64,000 nt of DNA from Apoda limacodes. Lineage: Eukaryota; Arthropoda; Insecta; Lepidoptera; Limacodidae. A program made the position numbers and the translations under genes. Shown here in pieces: positions 11,028-20,608 of this stretch (within the stretch, counting starts at the first letter, position 1; each line of letters starts with the position of its first letter). The stretch covers positions 13,158,001 to 13,222,000 of the forward strand of contig OX291545.1 of assembly GCA_946406115.1 (NCBI GenBank). The letters are read 5' to 3'. The notes beneath the pieces are model-generated. The model searched no databases. It was given only the letters and a program-made list of their open reading frames with translations, and was not told the DNA's origin.

Positions 11028-12046
11028 ATGGATACGACACCTTAGAAAGCGCTTCAAGTTGTAACATTACTTCAAGCAGGCGTTTCGCAACGTGAGGTCG
11101 CTCGGAGACTTCGAATCAGCAGATCTTCGGTATAACGAGTTTACAGACGATACCCAGAGACTGGAGAATTCGATCGCCGACCAGGTACGGGCAGACCTAG
11201 GGCTACATCAGCAGCAGATGATCGTTATATCCAACTTAATGTTTTGCGAAATCGCCGCCTTAATACAGTTCAAGTCCAACGATGTCTGCGTGAGGAACGC
11301 CAAGTGGTCTTAAGTTCAGATACCGTCAGAACGAAGCCTGACTCCAAAAAGAGCTGCAACAGGCCCAAAATTAACGGTAGCCCACCGTTGAGCACGACTT
11401 CAACTTGCTCGAGAGCATAGGGATTTGACGTTAGAGCAGTGGGGCATATGTACTTTTGACTGATGAGACCAGGGTGAGTCTACATGGAAGTGATCGAAGT
11501 CAGAGAGTATATCGTCGCCCTGGAGAACGTTATTCTCAGTGTTGCATCGAGGAAACTGTTGCTAATCGAGGGGGATCTGTATTGTTCTGGGGCGGCATCT
11601 ATTTAAGCGCACATGCAGCTTTAATTTACATCAAATCGACGGGCCGTACACGTGGATTAATTTCTCATCGCTACATCACTGAAATCCTCGCAGATCATGT
11701 GGTACCTTACGCAGGATATATCGGGCAGGATATGCAGTTGATGCATGATAATGCACGACCTCATGTTGCACATGTGGTGACCCAGTACCTACGCGAAGTC
11801 GGCATTCGCACAAAGGACTGGCCAGCTCGAAGCCCGGACTTGAATCCGATAGAACACTTATGGGATGAGCTGAATCGTCGGGTTTGAGCCCGGGTTGCTG
11901 CTCCAACAAGCCTTCTCGAGCTGCGAATCGTAATTGTAGAGGAGTGTAATGCAATTCATCAAGATTTTGTCATCAGGCTTGTGAGGTCGATGAATACCAG
12001 GATGCTGGCAGTTATCCGAGCAAGGGGAGAAAATACTCAATACTGA
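11028..12046 (+). pseudogene. Tc1-type transposase (DD34E), degenerate
   Basis: The product would cut and paste the Tc1-type element by its inverted repeats. The ATG at 11028 to the TGA at 12044-12046 spans about 340 codons, the usual Tc1 length. The catalytic triad is readable: LTDETR (Asp, 11462-11464), MHDNARPH (Asp, 11747-11749) and NPIEHLWDE (Glu, 11852-11854), with 34 residues between the last two, the Tc1 spacing. WPARSPDLNPIEHLW is a strong family signature. The N-terminal DNA-binding half is scrambled by stops and frame changes from 11028 to 11450. A TGA at 11885-11887, probably a former CGA, interrupts the C-terminus, after which the same frame runs on through LVRSMNTRMLAVIRARG to the normal end. 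It cannot be functional. Confidence 0.85.
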
Positions 12047-12193
12047 TCAAAAACTTTTAAATTTTTTTCTTTCTGGCTTTAATTTGTTTCTTTTCATTTC
12101 GTGGTCACTAATGATTAACACGACTGGAAAACGACTCTTCATTGAAAAATGGTCAATAAACCCTTAATAAATTGATTAAACCCAATGAGTTTC

Positions 12194-12268
12194 CAATCAT
12201 TTCAATCCACATAAAACGTACTTTCTGTAAGTTTAACTTTGATAATTGTAAGTTTCATACTTTTTGAC
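12194..12268 (-). repeat. right inverted repeat of the Tc1-type element
   Basis: It is the reverse-complement partner of 7103-7178. It is followed directly by TA and lacks the outer 57 bp present at the left end. Confidence 0.75.
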
Positions 12269-12423
12269 TATGTATTTTTATATACACATATTATGTTTAT
12301 TTTAAGTTTATTATGGTTTTCATGTATCCATATTATACCTAAATTCTACAGGCAGCTTGTATTTCCTTCCTTCACATCACAACGAACAATCCAACCAATT
12401 AAGCTGAAATTTGGCGCATAGAT

Positions 12424-12478
12424 TTTTTTTATACCACTAAGGTGGCAAACAAGCTTACGGTCTTCCTGATGGTAAAAA
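12424..12478 (-). mobile_element. LINE 3' tail fragment
   Basis: TTTTTTTTATACCACTAAGG then TGGCAAACAAGCTTACGGTC is the reverse complement of the 3' end of the jockey-type LINE. It is truncated to about 55 bp and lies 155 bp beyond the Tc1-type right arm. Confidence 0.75.
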
Positions 12479-12621
12479 TCATAAGTTCCCGCTGGAATAA
12501 CTATAACCGAATTCTACGTGGACATTCTAGCTTGCTATAGCAAACTTTCTTATTATGAATCTATGTTAATAAACATACGATCAAGGATTTAGCGTGGGTG
12601 GAGCCGCGAGCAAAAACTAGT
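12479..12621 (+). repeat. 3' part of a dispersed repeat ending in GGGTGGAGCC...CTAGT
   Basis: The block shares GCTATAGCAAACTTT and the ending GCGTGGGTGGAGCCGCGAGC then AAAAACTAGT with the longer copy at 57964-58272. It is a 5'-truncated copy of that family, a type common in Lepidoptera with a CTAGT terminus. Confidence 0.5.
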
Positions 12622-12754
12622 GTTTTTAATAATAAACAACGCTATTCCAAAATATATGACGTGTAAATATGCCTATATATAAGTCCACGGTCGCAGTTAA
12701 TTAATACAATAGAAGTTAAGTTCTTTTGTATCACATTTATTCAAAAAGAGCTCG

Positions 12755-12970
12755 TTGGTTCCTCGTATACAGGGATTAAAGTTGCACTTTGACTCCCTAG
12801 GGACACAAATAGGTGATAAAAAGTATAGTATATTACTCGGTCGCCATCCTTTGAACCCCTCGCTGTGCTCCGGATTCTACCTCAGAATCCCACGCCATGC
12901 TCGGGATTCTACTCTAGAATCCTTCGCTCCACTTTGGATTCAAAATAGCACCCTCGCCGTAAAATTATTA
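12755..12970 (+). repeat. degenerate tandem of GGATTCTA...AGAATCC units
   Basis: Two to three imperfect units of about 34 bp (12857-12945) each read roughly CTCGCT-x-GCTCCGGATTCTA-x-CTAGAATCC. Each unit contains the inverted pair GGATTC/GAATCC. The 73-codon open frame over it looks like a by-product of the repeat. Confidence 0.4.
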
Positions 12971-13214
12971 TTTTGATCTCTTTTGATACAATCTACTATT
13001 GCTCAAGGAAATACTTTTCGATTGGAAAACTACTGTTTCTACTTTAATATTAATATTCCCCTTTTGAGAGAACACGCATTTCACCGACATCAATAACATA
13101 GAATTCTAAGATCTTGCTTTCGATTTTCAATCTACCTAATATTATTAAAACCTATAATAAATTTGCAAAACAAAAAGTATGTCAAGTTTACATTTATCGT
13201 TCAATGTCAGTAGA

Positions 13215-13330
13215 GTGAGAGCGCGCGGGTGTCGCTTTCCCAGGACGCGGACGGTGCCGGTGGCGGCGCAAGGCGACAACACGGCCGACAGCTGCGTCCG
13301 GGACGATGACGTCACCACAACTATCAGGAA
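13215..13330. promoter_or_regulatory. GC-rich islet with a CRE palindrome
   Basis: About 115 bp rich in CG dinucleotides stand out from the AT-rich surroundings and end with TGACGTCA at 13307-13314, the cAMP-response-element palindrome bound by CREB/ATF proteins. Such an islet could be a promoter, a 5' UTR exon or a GC-rich coding exon. Overlapping frames on both strands (13179-13478 plus, 13194-13544 minus) show nothing recognisable. No TATA box or splice pair was confirmed. Confidence 0.25.
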
Positions 13331-14116
13331 CTCGAGAATTTCCTTTATTACTTTTCACGACAGCATTCACATATTTCATGCTGTTTTGGTCTCCTCGTAC
13401 AGTGAAGCTAAGGTTGTTCTTTTGCAGCCTTACGTTAAAACTGCATATTTTCTCACACAACGCCATAACAAATTCTGAAAGGAATATCGTATTCAATTGT
13501 AAATATTTGAAGGTCAATATTTCATTACAAATATTAATATGCAAATATTTGCAATATTATAAGATATTTTTTTTTAATCAAAACTTACAGCCCAGCTTTC
13601 CATCATATATCTACATTTTTAAAAAAGGTTGAGGAGGAAAGACGTTTAGCTTCAAAGCTCTCTTGAGTTTTAGAGGCATACCGGTGTCATGCTGATGCAG
13701 CGCTTAATTGTGAGAGTTCACAAATGGTTCACAATGTGTAACCAGATGTTTGTAGAAACCATCTTTGCGAAGTTTCATCCGATGACATGCAACCGTTGTA
13801 ATGAAACACTTCCACTTTCGTGAAAGTGAAAGAGCCCGTGGCGTTACGAGGTTCTAGGCCAGGTTTTGGTTGATTAATCAATGAAAGCATTGATGTCGCT
13901 TGCGATGGAATAACTATCAATTTTGTTTTATTGTTACTTTCTTGGTATCACAACATTATTTGTAGAGATCCTATATTAATTTGTTATTCGATTTATAGAG
14001 CAAGTTTTTTTTAAAGGTACGAATGATTGAATTATTAATTACTAGCTCCCTTCCGCGGCGTAGTTCGGTTACTAGTGTAGGATTTCTACCTAAACTCCTA
14101 TTACAGTAAGGAAGCT

Positions 14117-14154
14117 CGTGAGCTTGTTTGCCACCTTAGTGGTATAAAAAAAAG
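14117..14154 (+). mobile_element. LINE 3' tail fragment
   Basis: GAGCTTGTTTGCCACCTTAG then TGGTATAAAAAAAA is identical in type to the LINE end at 10536-10584. Only about 38 bp are present. Confidence 0.75.
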
Positions 14155-16210
14155 TAAGATGCTGAACCAAGCTATAGCTGTAGCTATAGTTCTTCCCCGT
14201 AGAATTTGGTGATAGTTAATTCTGCGGGAAGTTTAGTATTTTCCGGAATAAAAAACCTATCTCTTTCTTCGTTTCTTCAACTATCTCTGTGCCATTCAGC
14301 TGAATTTAAGACTAATTGGATGCTCCTTTACGACGTGAGGGAACGACGAAATTGACTTCAAGCCAGTACAAAATTTATATTAAATAAAATTATTTGTTTA
14401 CATTGTGTAGCCAAAGAAAAGATGGGCGAATTGCATAAAATCTAACAATCTTTAAAAAAATTCAGTTTCTATTGACAATTTCAAGTTTGATGTGAAAAAT
14501 ATAAATCATAATAGAAATACATTCTGTTATTTAATACCGCAATGTATTTTATTTACCTCAAACTTGGAATTGGAAAACAAAATGAATTTTTAATCCAAAA
14601 ACAAATGAATAAATGACAAAAGTCATTAAATTTGCCCATCCCTAAGTGTATCCTGTGTATACTCCGACGGTAAACAAAAGTTACGTTGTACCGAGGTAGA
14701 CGATAATCCCAATTTCAATCATACGGCCATTTTAAGTTATCTCGTATGAAACTTTTAAATATTCCAATTATCTACATTTGGTAATGGGTAATCTTAAAAT
14801 TGCATTTGATTTTGTCGTAAACAAAAGATGATATAAGTGGTCTAATTTGATATTAAAATATCAACGATATTGTAATTGAGCGTTTAGAGTTACCCTGCTG
14901 CAGCTATTTTAACACGCAAAAAGGCGAAAATAAAAAAAAATAAGAATATTGATGCTACAATGGAAGAAAACTAAAAGGCGTCTTTTATTAACCCGGTTTA
15001 ATTATTTATTTGTGTTGGCTAAAGTGAGCTAGTACCTGTCGGCTCTATCCTTCCACACGTCCTGGAACTACGTCAACTTACTAGTGTTTTAGGCAGATTA
15101 ATTAGGTACACATGGGAATGCCGTGAGATAGACTAGTTACATTACTGGAGTCACTTAAAATGCGGACTGGAAACTCCACATACCTCCTCCGGTGGTTAAG
15201 GCTCTCCCTGTTCCTTTAATTACCACCTATTTAAACGCTGCGTTGTCCAGCCCGCAGTTTTGAATAATCGTTCCTTGAGTTCGTTGCAAGGAGCACTGGA
15301 ACGCTGGGTGGCAAGACGTTAAAATGCGCTGATCAGAGATATGGCTGTATGATTATATGTTTCTTTATTCGATGATACCCACCTTTAAGGAGTTTATAAA
15401 AATAGGTCTTTAGGAAGAGAAACTATCTAAATATAAAGAGGAGTCTTTACGAAAATATATAGATTAATTTTCTATTAAGCACGAGTAGCTTTCCTAATTC
15501 AATGAAACACTGTATGTTTATATAAGATTTATGTATAAACTAAGAGCGCATATGTTGCCTAAAATTTTTGTAACTAAAATAACAATTTAAACAGAATTTT
15601 TGTTTCGAAATATTTTAGTATATTTATTTTGCTCGAAAAAAGTAAAGGAATACTATCATGGCTGTTCGGTTCATTGGCGTTTCAACATTGGTTGCTGGCT
15701 CAGCGTTGTATAAACTCGAATGGCCAACAAATATTAACTTAACCATTTATGTAACTTCACACACTTATCATTTGTGTTTGTCCATCTGTGCCCTCGACCA
15801 GAGCTCACGTTGGCACTCGAGCTTCTCAAGTGGCTAACGCTTACCATCCTATTAAACCTTCACCGCGACATAGGTATATGTACTCTTTGATAAAATATTT
15901 TATTGTTATTTTAACGACGAAGGTTCTGTTTTTAATTCATTTAGTTATTGCTTTTTTATTAAAATCATCTTATCCATTGGCCGGTATGTATGTATATACA
16001 TGTGTGTATGTGGATATAAAAAGTAAAACTAAAATTAAAAAAAAACACCCTCGACATAGGTAATCTTAAAAAAAAAATATTTTGTAAAATGAAAAGAATA
16101 GCAAATCTAAGAAAATCCGTCTAGGCCACCCTTGCCAATTCTGTTCCTAATTAAGTGTCTCACTTATATGCAGCAATTGATATCAATTAAAGACAAACAT
16201 TTATTTGCGT
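14155..16210. other. noncoding stretch without recognisable features
   Basis: The DNA is AT-rich, with a more mixed block at 15040-15340 that could be unique sequence. A CTATAGCTGTAGCTATAG palindrome lies at about 14171-14188 and has a counterpart in the repeat near 58182. The open frame at 15788-16063 has no recognisable domain. Confidence 0.4.
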
Positions 16211-16214
16211 ATCC

Positions 16215-16375
16215 AATCCTTATCAGCCTCATACATCCCCCTGTGGGGGCCTACCCTCACCGAGGGCGTTTTGATCCATATTCTACATGCGGGCCCAGTG
16301 TGGATTGTGAACTTCACATACTTATTTTTTAAAGTATGCAGGTTTTCTCACGATGTTCTCCTTCACTTAGGATCC
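16215..16375 (-). repeat. dispersed repeat (family with GTGAAGGAAAACATCGTGAGG)
   Basis: Read on the minus strand it has the GTGAAGGAGAACATCGTGAG block, TATGTGAAGTTCACAATCC, and a GGCCCxCxGTGGGGG-type end. The same blocks in the same order occur at 44325-44565 (minus) and 63370-63670 (plus). It is non-coding, probably a SINE or the 3' UTR of a LINE. Confidence 0.55.
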
Positions 16376-19190
16376 AAAGTAAAATCGAAACCTCCGATTA
16401 CCAAACGTACCCAATATCCAACTTCATTTTAATTAGACATCTCATAAAACTGCAAAATATTAGTTGTCAGGGCAGTGAATGGCAGCCCTCACAGATTTTC
16501 TCAGATTTGTAATTTAACTTACGTTCCGTCCGAAACACATACATATATGTACAAACACACACACACATATAATCGGAAACACTTTTTAGTTGTTACTTTG
16601 CATTATACCTAATACTTTCTAGTGGTATAAAAAGATGTGATAAATGGTTTATCTGATATCAATTACACACCGGAATTGAAATTGAGTGTCGAATGTTTTT
16701 TTACGTTTTTTACCAGAAGGCATCCAGAAGGTAAAGACAAAATAGTCACGGACGTAGTTTCAGAGTATAGACAAGATATATTGTTGTGACAAACAGTAAT
16801 CCAAAAAAACTGGTCAAGTGTGTGTTATACACATGTTCCAGGACTTGTATTCTGTATTTGTACTAATCTTTATTCAGCGCCAGTGGCTGGATTCACACGC
16901 ACGCACCCACATCATAATGTGGGAGATAGCCTTTCTAGTGTTGAATTCTACTGTGTTTTATCTGACATAAAAAATGACATCAAAAACAATAGTATAATAA
17001 ATATATTTACAATAATACGGGCAATGAAACAAGATAAAATAAATTAATGATAACAATTTTGTTAATTACTAAGTTAAAGCGAGGCTTGACCTAGATATTT
17101 AGACACGGGTGACCTGACACAAGATGCTCTTGGCTCTAACATTATTAGACAGATGCAGCCTCCGAGTATGTCTGTTAAGTTAATGCCTAAGCTTATAAGT
17201 TTCAACTCAACGTCGCTGGCAACGTGTCAACTTGACAGCTATAGTTTTAGCAAGAGTGAGTTGTTAGATAAATTACTTAAATTACTTGTACATCTTTGTA
17301 GAGTCTACTAAAAGCCTGAGAGTGCATAAAAACGGTATTTTTTGCGAAAGTTTTACAATTCAAAAATGAAACCTACAGATAGTATGTAAATCTTCATGGT
17401 ATGTATGTTTTTATCGTCCTTAGTTTATGGTGTTTATTTATGGTTAAAGGTTATAAGCACCTACCGAAACTAAGTCACTATGTATTTGTAGAAAAAAAAT
17501 ACAGTAGGAAGAAAATACATATTTTATATAATTTTTACGCTGGCAACACAAATTTTACCGTTGGACCTTTGTTTTTCAAGAGGAAAATATTTATTAGTAG
17601 GGCATTAAAGAACATACTCGTATTGTTGGACATAGGTCACAATCTAAAAGACTGTTCAGGTACTTACATTATTCAACTGATCAAATGCGTATTATTATAA
17701 TGCATTTGATAATAATATGCATATTATTATATTATTATTCCACATCAAGATATATCTCTTAATATTATGTTTAGATGTTATTAGAATTAGTATTTTTTTT
17801 TAATCATAATTAATTGTTAGTTGCTGCTGATTATATGGATCCTTTGGGGTAATTAAAATTGTCAGTAGCATCGAGTTTCGCGCTATTTTATTTAATTTTT
17901 TTATGAAAACACTTTTCTATCTATATTTTATATAAAAGTTTTTTCAAAACTTTTTAAATAAGTATCTGTACAAGAACTGAACCTGACTTCCTATTTACCG
18001 TAACAGAGAAAGAAAACAATGAGTTGCTCAAAAAAAGAAAAGAATAATTCATTAGGTACATATGTATATACAGTGGCAACGACAGAAAACATAAATATTT
18101 TCTTGTGTGATTTATGCTTTGCCGACGGGCGATATCGATGGATCTATTTCTCCATGAATATGGATCATTAATCATACATTGACATCGCCGCATCGGGCTC
18201 GCTTCTAAGCAACAGCAAAGATAATATAACTGTTACCAGAGTCAAAAGAATGCAATGTAGTGTTTTGATTTCCTCCTCATTTCAGTACTGATTGTAAAAA
18301 AAATATATTTGTCCCTTGTGTTTAGTCTGACCACTAATTCTAACCACATTGTGATGAGGGTGTTATTTGTGTTACAGCCACTAGTTATCCCTTCTGAGGA
18401 TTAAAACCGTAAAGATATACATACAATTAAATATAGACGATCTACAGTTATGAAATAAAACATATTTTCAATCCTCATCTATTTAGCGACATTTAATTGT
18501 ATTATTTTTTAATTGAAACTGTTTTGATTGTTTTATATTTTAATTTAGCAAGATGGAAATATTGATTAAATATTAGTCGAGGTAATAAATACTAGCAAAA
18601 AAAACCGATAAACTAAATTATAATGTCTAAAACTTATATGATGTAATCTGTGGTCGGGGACTTTACACTATTGCTGCAAACGACATACCAAGCGCAGGAG
18701 TGTAACATGGGCGTTGCGAAGGGGGACAGGTGTGTTTGGCCTACCGTAGAATCCTCCTGGCCCACCCTAGAAAGCTATATCACATTTTCCAACAAGCTCG
18801 CATCGCAATAAATACTGAACGAAATGTATTCGTATTTGCATAGGCAACACAGATAAGATAACAAAGATAGTCTGTTAATTGCTTGTCGTTATAGGATCTA
18901 ATGAACCTTATTGCGATCGCTCCCGGCTTTACAGTATCAATAAACTATCGGATACGGAACATCCTGTAATTACTAAATTTAGGATACGGTTTACCTCGTT
19001 CTGGGCCGTCCCGTCTCCACGATGCCTCGTAAAGCCATTTAATCACAATGTTCCTCGTTCATTAAGTCGACGGCTGAAGGTATTTTGTCACGCGCTCTGT
19101 GAAATGCTAATTTATTTCAGCACACTCGATATTAGCTTGTTGTTTTAACTTTTGTTAGGTCGAACGTTTTAATTATACGTGGGAACTTCA
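16376..19190. other. noncoding stretch without recognisable features
   Basis: It holds a short CA microsatellite around 16556-16567 and AT-rich runs near 17690-17760. The open frames at 16820, 17401 and 17954 are short, AT-driven and unrecognised. Confidence 0.4.
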
Positions 19191-19194
19191 AAGG

Positions 19195-19400
19195 ATAGCG
19201 GATTTCACCAACTAAATTTTGACGTGACAACGTCTTATAAATTGGTTTGCCGGGTGACACTTCAAGAAACTGCGTTACGCTCCGCTCACGTTATGCGCTC
19301 ACAATGAGATCGAGTGAGAGGCACGCGCCCGCCTAAGAGCGAGAGAGACAGACATAAAATCATTGTCACGTAAAACTTTCGCCCGTATACCGACTTTACA
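19195..19400. repeat. possible dispersed repeat (GACGTGACAACGTCTTATAA block)
   Basis: The segment contains GACGTGACAACGTCTTATAA, GCCGGGTGACACTT, a GAGCGAGAGAGACA stretch and a closing TCACGTAAAACTTTCGCC. I recall similar sequence as repetitive in Lepidoptera, but no second copy was found in this window, so the call rests on memory. Confidence 0.3.
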
Positions 19401-19469
19401 GGCAACCAGTTTTTATTTTGTTTGTAGATTAACAACTAGATGACTGGTAAGTCATTACTGTAAGGTATG

Positions 19470-19815
19470 TTTAGGGTTCCGTACCCAGAGGGTGCCAACG
19501 GAGCCCAATAGATATTACTAAGATTACGCTGTCTGTCTGTCCCATCATTAAAAGGCTCTACCTTTTAGACCGTAATAGGTAGAAGCCTCTATTTTTTACA
19601 GAATATGTGTTATAATGGGGGATTATCTAACAAATAAAAAAAAGTTAAAATTTAAGGGGGGTTCCCATAAAAGAAAAAAGAAACTCATTTTCGTTGTTTT
19701 TGCTCTATCGTAAAAACAGAAAGACATACAAACTTTAAACTTGGTGAAAAATAGTATGAACTCTAAAGTATAACAACAAATAATAAAAACCGGCCAGGTG
19801 TGAGACGGGCCCAAT
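19470..19815 (+). repeat. AGGGTTCCGTA-family repeat with an opposing tail fragment
   Basis: The plus-strand head TAGGGTTCCGTACCC with a CTGTCTGTCTGTCC block starts at 19470. At 19788-19812 the sequence AAAACCGGCCAGGTGTGAG is the reverse complement of the family's own tail. The piece therefore looks like two family fragments facing each other or an internal inversion. Confidence 0.5.
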
Positions 19816-19822
19816 CATTAAG

Positions 19823-20007
19823 AGAAACAGTAAGAAATTTGTTTGTTGGAAACGATATTCAAAGTCAATCAACGTGGGGCTTGGTTAGTACTTGGATGGG
19901 TGACCGCTTAGCGGCACACTTTTTTTTGTGTTTGTAAATTATGTAAATGGTGGTAGGTACGGAACCCTCGGTGTGCGAGTTTAACTCACACTTGGCCGGT
20001 TTTTTTA
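19823..20007 (+). mobile_element. 5S-rRNA-derived SINE with AGGGTTCCGTA-family tail
   Basis: The head at about 19850-19912 matches the second half of 5S rRNA, including AGTACTTGGATGGGTGACCG. This segment carries the internal RNA polymerase III control region of 5S genes. The tail GGTACGGAACCCTCGGTGTG...CACTTGGCCGGTTTTTTT is the same as that at 10882-10932. The leader before the 5S part (TTTGTTGGAAACGATATT) recurs in the copy at 42421-42520. The head-plus-tail layout is that of a 5S-type SINE (SINE3 class). Confidence 0.75.
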
Positions 20008-20199
20008 TATTTTGATATGAAACTATAAGCAGACATTAAATTGAGTTTTCTATTATATTTATTTTCTAAAAACCATTCAGTGTTTACTTTACACCACAAA
20101 AAGGGTCAACAAAAACATGGCATACCTGCTGGGCCGTGAAAGTGTTTTTTTCTCTTCTAGCTTTAGCAAACTAGTTTTAGCGTGGGATTCCTACGGCAA

Positions 20200-20608
20200 T
20201 TTTGACCTTTTGAAGCGGTTCAACGACGGGCTGTGAAATTTGTCGACTATCCAAAACTTGCCGTATAGAGCCCTTAAGTCAGAAGAGAGACTTGGCTTCC
20301 CTGTGTGTATTCTACCGCTTGTACAATGGGATGTGTTCTCAGGAATTGTTCGAAATGATGCCCACGGCTACTTTTTACTATAGAACCGCTCTCCATCGGC
20401 AGAGAATTCATTCTCACACTTTAAAACCGAAATGGGTCTTGCGCGAACGCTTGGGTTTTGGAATGAGCTCCCTGCCATATTTAAGAAAGGTTAGCAACAC
20501 GCGAGTGGTGAGAGGCCCTGGTTTTGCAATCGCCCATAGGCTACGGTGGCCGCTTACCATCAGGCAAAACGTAAGCTTGTTTGCCACCTTAATGGTATAA
20601 AAAAAAAC
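20200..20608 (+). pseudogene. 5'-truncated copy of the jockey-type LINE
   Basis: It begins within the last part of the reverse-transcriptase frame (matching about 10101 onward of the full copy) and runs to the LINE 3' end GCTTGTTTGCCACCTTAA, GGTATA and poly(A). Small gaps break the frame. About 60 bp around the KVFSKDYSMGFF region of the full copy are missing, so GCCATATTTAAGAAAGG follows the conserved NELP codons directly. The 102-codon open frame at 20292 belongs to this relic. Confidence 0.85.

Larger units (their letters stand above)
7046..12268 (+). mobile_element. Tc1-type DNA transposon, broken and nested
   Basis: Inverted arms at 7103-7178 and 12194-12268 match closely: both carry CAAAAAGTAT, AAACTTACAA and AAAGTACGTTT blocks in register. 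Between them lies a degenerate DD34E transposase (11028-12046). The left side has a further 57 bp starting CACTGGACAGC just after a TA, which looks like the true outer end. The right side lacks that segment, so either it was lost or the element ends at the CTCAAAAAGT/GTCAAAAAGT arms, which are also flanked by TA. A later repeat and LINE (7285-10933) separate the left arm from the transposase. Confidence 0.75.
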
